A stretch of DNA of 57,211 nt from DASQHW01 sp038209365. GTDB lineage: Bacteria > Actinomycetota > Acidimicrobiia > IMCC26256 > PALSA-610. Below, one piece after another: positions 54,973 through 57,211 of the stretch. Location of the stretch: NCBI GenBank assembly GCA_038209365.1, contig JBBQXS010000030.1:1-57211 (forward strand). The letters run 5' to 3'. A model generated the notes under the pieces. It was given only the letters and a program-made list of their open reading frames with translations. It had not been told where the DNA came from and made no database searches. A program made the position numbers and the translations under genes. The stretch's first letter is position 1, and each line of letters opens with the position of its first letter.

Positions 54973-56034
54973 ATGAGCATCTCCCAGCTCCTCGACGCCG
55001 CCGGCGCGCTCGTCGAGAGCGGTGCGACGCCGGCGTGTCAGGTCGCCGTCGCGCGTGACGACGAGCTGCTGTGCTTCGAGACGTTCGGCGCCGCGACCGA
55101 CGAGAGCCGCTTCTGCGTATGGTCCGCAACGAAGCCGATCGTCGCGTCGGCGGTCTGGGTGTTGATCGGCGACGGTCTTCTCGAGATCGAACGTCCTGTC
55201 GCCCACTACATCCCGGAGTTCGCGACCAACGGCAAGGAGGCAATCACCGTCGAGCAGGTGCTGCTCCATACGGCAGGCTTCCCCAACGCGCCGATGGATC
55301 CCGTCGAAGGCGCCGACACCGTCACGCGCGTCAAGCGCTTCACCGAGTGGCGGCTCGAGTGGGAGCCCGGCTCGCGCTTCGAGTATCACGCGCTCGCCGC
55401 GCACTGGGTGCTCGCGGAGCTGCTCGAACGCCTGTCGGGTGAGGGCGCCGACTTCCGTGACGTGATCGAGGCACGCATCTGCGAACCGCTCGGCCTGCCG
55501 CGTCTGCTCGGCATCCCCGAAGAGGAACAGGGCGACATCGTCGACGGCGTGCCGCTCGGCGAAGCTTCCTCGACCAGCCCGATCGACCTCGACCCGATGC
55601 AGTTCAACAACCCCGCCGTGCGCGCCGCGGGAGTGCCGGGCGGCGGCGGTCACATGACCGCGGCGACCATGGTGCGGTTCTATCAAGCGCTGTTGCACAA
55701 CCCGGATGGGTTGTGGGACGCCGACGTGCTCGCCGACGCCGAGACCAACATTCGTTGCCGGTACCCGGACCCGTTGATGAACGTCGCGGCCAATCGGTCG
55801 ATCGGTCTCGTGCTCGCAGGTGATGACGGTTTTCATCAGTTCCGGTACGCGATGTTCGGCAAGGACGTCTCGCCGCTCGCGTTCGGGCACGCCGGTGCCT
55901 TCTCTCAGGTGGCGTGGGCCGATCCGGCAACGGGCACGTCGTTCGCGTTCCTGAAGAGCGGCTTGCAGGCGGACATGTTCGCCGACGCGGTCAACGTGCT
56001 CCCGCTCTCCGACCTGGCTGCCGCTCTCACCTAG
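54973..56034 (+). CDS. Beta-lactamase-family serine hydrolase (EstB-like)
   Basis: A 353-residue cytosolic serine hydrolase of the class C beta-lactamase/esterase fold. The SxxK nucleophile is WSATKPIVAS. The second motif usually YxN appears as EYHALAAHW (Tyr, no Asn). The third motif is FGHAGAFSQ (HxG in place of KTG). These changes are typical of EstB-like esterases rather than true beta-lactamases. No signal peptide. Starts 12 bases after the DinB-like gene stop. Confidence 0.9.
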   Translation: MSISQLLDAAGALVESGATPACQVAVARDDELLCFETFGAATDESRFCVWSATKPIVASAVWVLIGDGLLEIERPVAHYIPEFATNGKEAITVEQVLLHTAGFPNAPMDPVEGADTVTRVKRFTEWRLEWEPGSRFEYHALAAHWVLAELLERLSGEGADFRDVIEARICEPLGLPRLLGIPEEEQGDIVDGVPLGEASSTSPIDLDPMQFNNPAVRAAGVPGGGGHMTAATMVRFYQALLHNPDGLWDADVLADAETNIRCRYPDPLMNVAANRSIGLVLAGDDGFHQFRYAMFGKDVSPLAFGHAGAFSQVAWADPATGTSFAFLKSGLQADMFADAVNVLPLSDLAAALT

Positions 56035-56048
56035 CGAAGGATTCGCGC

Positions 56049-57167
56049 GTGCGTACACCGATCGCCGACCGGCTGGACATCGAGTTCCCGATCTTCGCGT
56101 TCTCGCACTGCCGCGACGTCGTGGCCGCGGTCAGCCGGGCCGGTGGTTTCGGTGTGCTCGGCGCGCTCGCGTTCAGTCCCGACGATCTCGAGATCGAGCT
56201 GCGCTGGATCGACGAGCACGTCGACGGCAAGCCGTACGGCGTCGACATCGTCATGCCGATGAGCTACGTCGGGAAGGGTGGCGGCACCGACGCGAGCCTC
56301 GACAACCTCGAGGCGATGATCCCGCAGCAGCATCGCGACTACGTCGAGCACCTGCTGGACGCGCACGGCGTGCCCCCGCTGCCGCCCGATCTCGACGAAG
56401 GCACCCTGAAGGCGGCCGGGCTGAAGGTCGACGAGGAGGCGCCCGGTCAGGTCGAGGTGTCGCTCGCGCACACCGGCGTCAAGATGCTCGTGAACGCGCT
56501 CGGGCCGCCGCCCCCCGAGATCGTGCGGCTCGCACACGAGCACGACCTGCTCGTCGGCGCGCTCGTCGGCGCCAAACAACACGCGGAACGGCAGGTCGCG
56601 ATAGGTGTCGACGTGATCGTTGCGCAGGGCACCGAAGCCGGCGGGCACTGCGGCGAGATCTCCACGATGGTGCTCATCCCCGAGGTGGTCGATGCGGTCG
56701 GGTCCGAGGTCCCGGTGCTCGCCGCGGGCGGCATTGCAACGGGCCGGCAGATGGCCGCGGCGCTCGCACTCGGCGCGCAGGGGGTGTGGACGGGATCGAT
56801 GTGGCTGACGGTCGCGGAGGCGAACACGTCACCGGTGGTGATGGAGCGCCTGTTGGAGGCGACGTCGCGCGACACGGTGCGCTCGCGCGCGTACACCGGG
56901 AAGCCCGCGCGACAGCTGCGCAGCGCTTGGACGGAGGCATGGGACTCGCCGGCGTCTCCGGGCACGCTGCCGATGCCGCTGCAGGGCATCCTCCACCAAG
57001 AGGCGGCGCGCCGGTTCATGCGCGCGAACAACAAGGAGCTCACCGGCTTCCCGGTCGGCCAGATCGTGGGCCGCCTCAATCAGGTCCGTCCGACCAAGGA
57101 TGTGATGTTCGACATGGTCGAGGAGTGGATCGCAACCACCGAGCGCCTCAACGGTCTCCTCGGCTGA
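56049..57167 (+). CDS. Nitronate monooxygenase (2-nitropropane dioxygenase-like)
   Basis: A 372-residue FMN-dependent TIM-barrel enzyme that oxidises alkyl nitronates. FMN-binding landmarks are AAVSRAGGFGVLGA, VIVAQGTEAGGHCGE and VLAAGGIATGRQMAAALALGAQGVWTGS, all typical. The catalytic His of many NMOs (GGH) is present in EAGGHCGE. An extended insert of about 60 residues (EAMIPQQHRDYVEHLLDAHG onward) is characteristic of a larger actinobacterial subgroup. GTG 56049 has GAAGGA upstream and follows the hydrolase gene by 14 bases, so they may be cotranscribed. Confidence 0.93.
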   Translation: MRTPIADRLDIEFPIFAFSHCRDVVAAVSRAGGFGVLGALAFSPDDLEIELRWIDEHVDGKPYGVDIVMPMSYVGKGGGTDASLDNLEAMIPQQHRDYVEHLLDAHGVPPLPPDLDEGTLKAAGLKVDEEAPGQVEVSLAHTGVKMLVNALGPPPPEIVRLAHEHDLLVGALVGAKQHAERQVAIGVDVIVAQGTEAGGHCGEISTMVLIPEVVDAVGSEVPVLAAGGIATGRQMAAALALGAQGVWTGSMWLTVAEANTSPVVMERLLEATSRDTVRSRAYTGKPARQLRSAWTEAWDSPASPGTLPMPLQGILHQEAARRFMRANNKELTGFPVGQIVGRLNQVRPTKDVMFDMVEEWIATTERLNGLLG

Positions 57168-57176
57168 CGCGGCGGG

Positions 57177-57211
57177 CGTGTGTAGGGTGCGTTTTCCGCA
57201 CCCTACACACG
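57177..57211. repeat. GCGTGTGT hairpin family, copy C (cut by window end)
   Basis: A 15-bp perfect stem (57177-57191 with 57197-57211) around TTTTC. It lies 9 bases after the nitronate monooxygenase stop; the right arm may extend past the window. Confidence 0.75.

Noticed and set aside
54973..56034. Serine hydrolase as a beta-lactamase
   Set aside because: It lacks a signal peptide, has YHA instead of YxN and HAG instead of KTG, fitting EstB-like esterases.

Overview
The window is high-GC DNA from a free-living actinobacterium. The most likely source is an uncultured member of the Acidimicrobiia or a neighbouring class. The gene content supports this: F420-type luciferase-like oxidoreductases, mycothiol-dependent DinB-like proteins, a PPOX-type flavin protein, acyl-CoA and dioxygenase accessory genes, many GTG starts, and many starts lying 6-8 nt after a TANNNT hexamer, as in leaderless actinobacterial transcripts. 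This placement is inference; no rRNA or other phylogenetic marker is present.

Layout. 1-3.2 kb is an accessory patch: an NTF2-like gene cut by the window edge, then three plus-strand genes (GNAT acetyltransferase, degenerate hydrolase-cyclase fusion, unknown protein), each preceded by a copy of a short repeat, ending against a truncated UbiB-family kinase gene. 3.2-7.7 kb holds an esterase, a small acidic protein, an F420-type oxidoreductase, a decayed RibD/DHFR remnant, a mycothiol-dependent DinB-like protein and a PPOX flavin protein. 7.8-10.3 kb is a three-gene pseudopilin operon. 10.3-18 kb contains a LuxR-type regulator, a SnoaL-like protein, a histidine kinase/response regulator pair, a repeat-bearing anchored protein, a secreted protein and a flippase-like membrane protein.

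17.8-30 kb is catabolic and accessory: an amidohydrolase/hydrolase operon divergent from a GH4 glycosidase, a carotenoid oxygenase, a lone cNMP-binding domain coupled to a second F420-type oxidoreductase, a TauD dioxygenase/VOC pair divergent from a DHA2-type exporter, and a cupin/P450 pair in which the P450 is frameshifted. 30-43 kb is more conserved: SURF1, biotin synthase, then a tightly overlapping minus-strand run (PBP1A, CT398-like zinc ribbon, RNase H, membrane protein, histidine phosphatase), and a two-gene AddAB-type recombination nuclease.

43-57 kb holds a tiny hydrophobic protein, an acyl-CoA synthetase, an arylsulfotransferase-like lipoprotein, a three-gene flavinylated redox operon (ferric-reductase-like protein, FMN-binding protein, ApbE), a PhyH dioxygenase divergent from a PadR regulator, an enoyl-CoA hydratase, a minus-strand operon (hypothetical, SDR, APH-like phosphotransferase), a TIGR03086-type protein, a beta-lactamase-like hydrolase and a nitronate monooxygenase.

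The most interesting signals are the cassette-like repeat array at the left end, the flavinylated redox operon, the recurring GCGTGTGT hairpin family after genes, the overlapping divergent leaderless promoters, and three genes whose starts appear to be CTG or otherwise unconventional. No tRNA, rRNA, CRISPR array, transposase or integrase was recognised.
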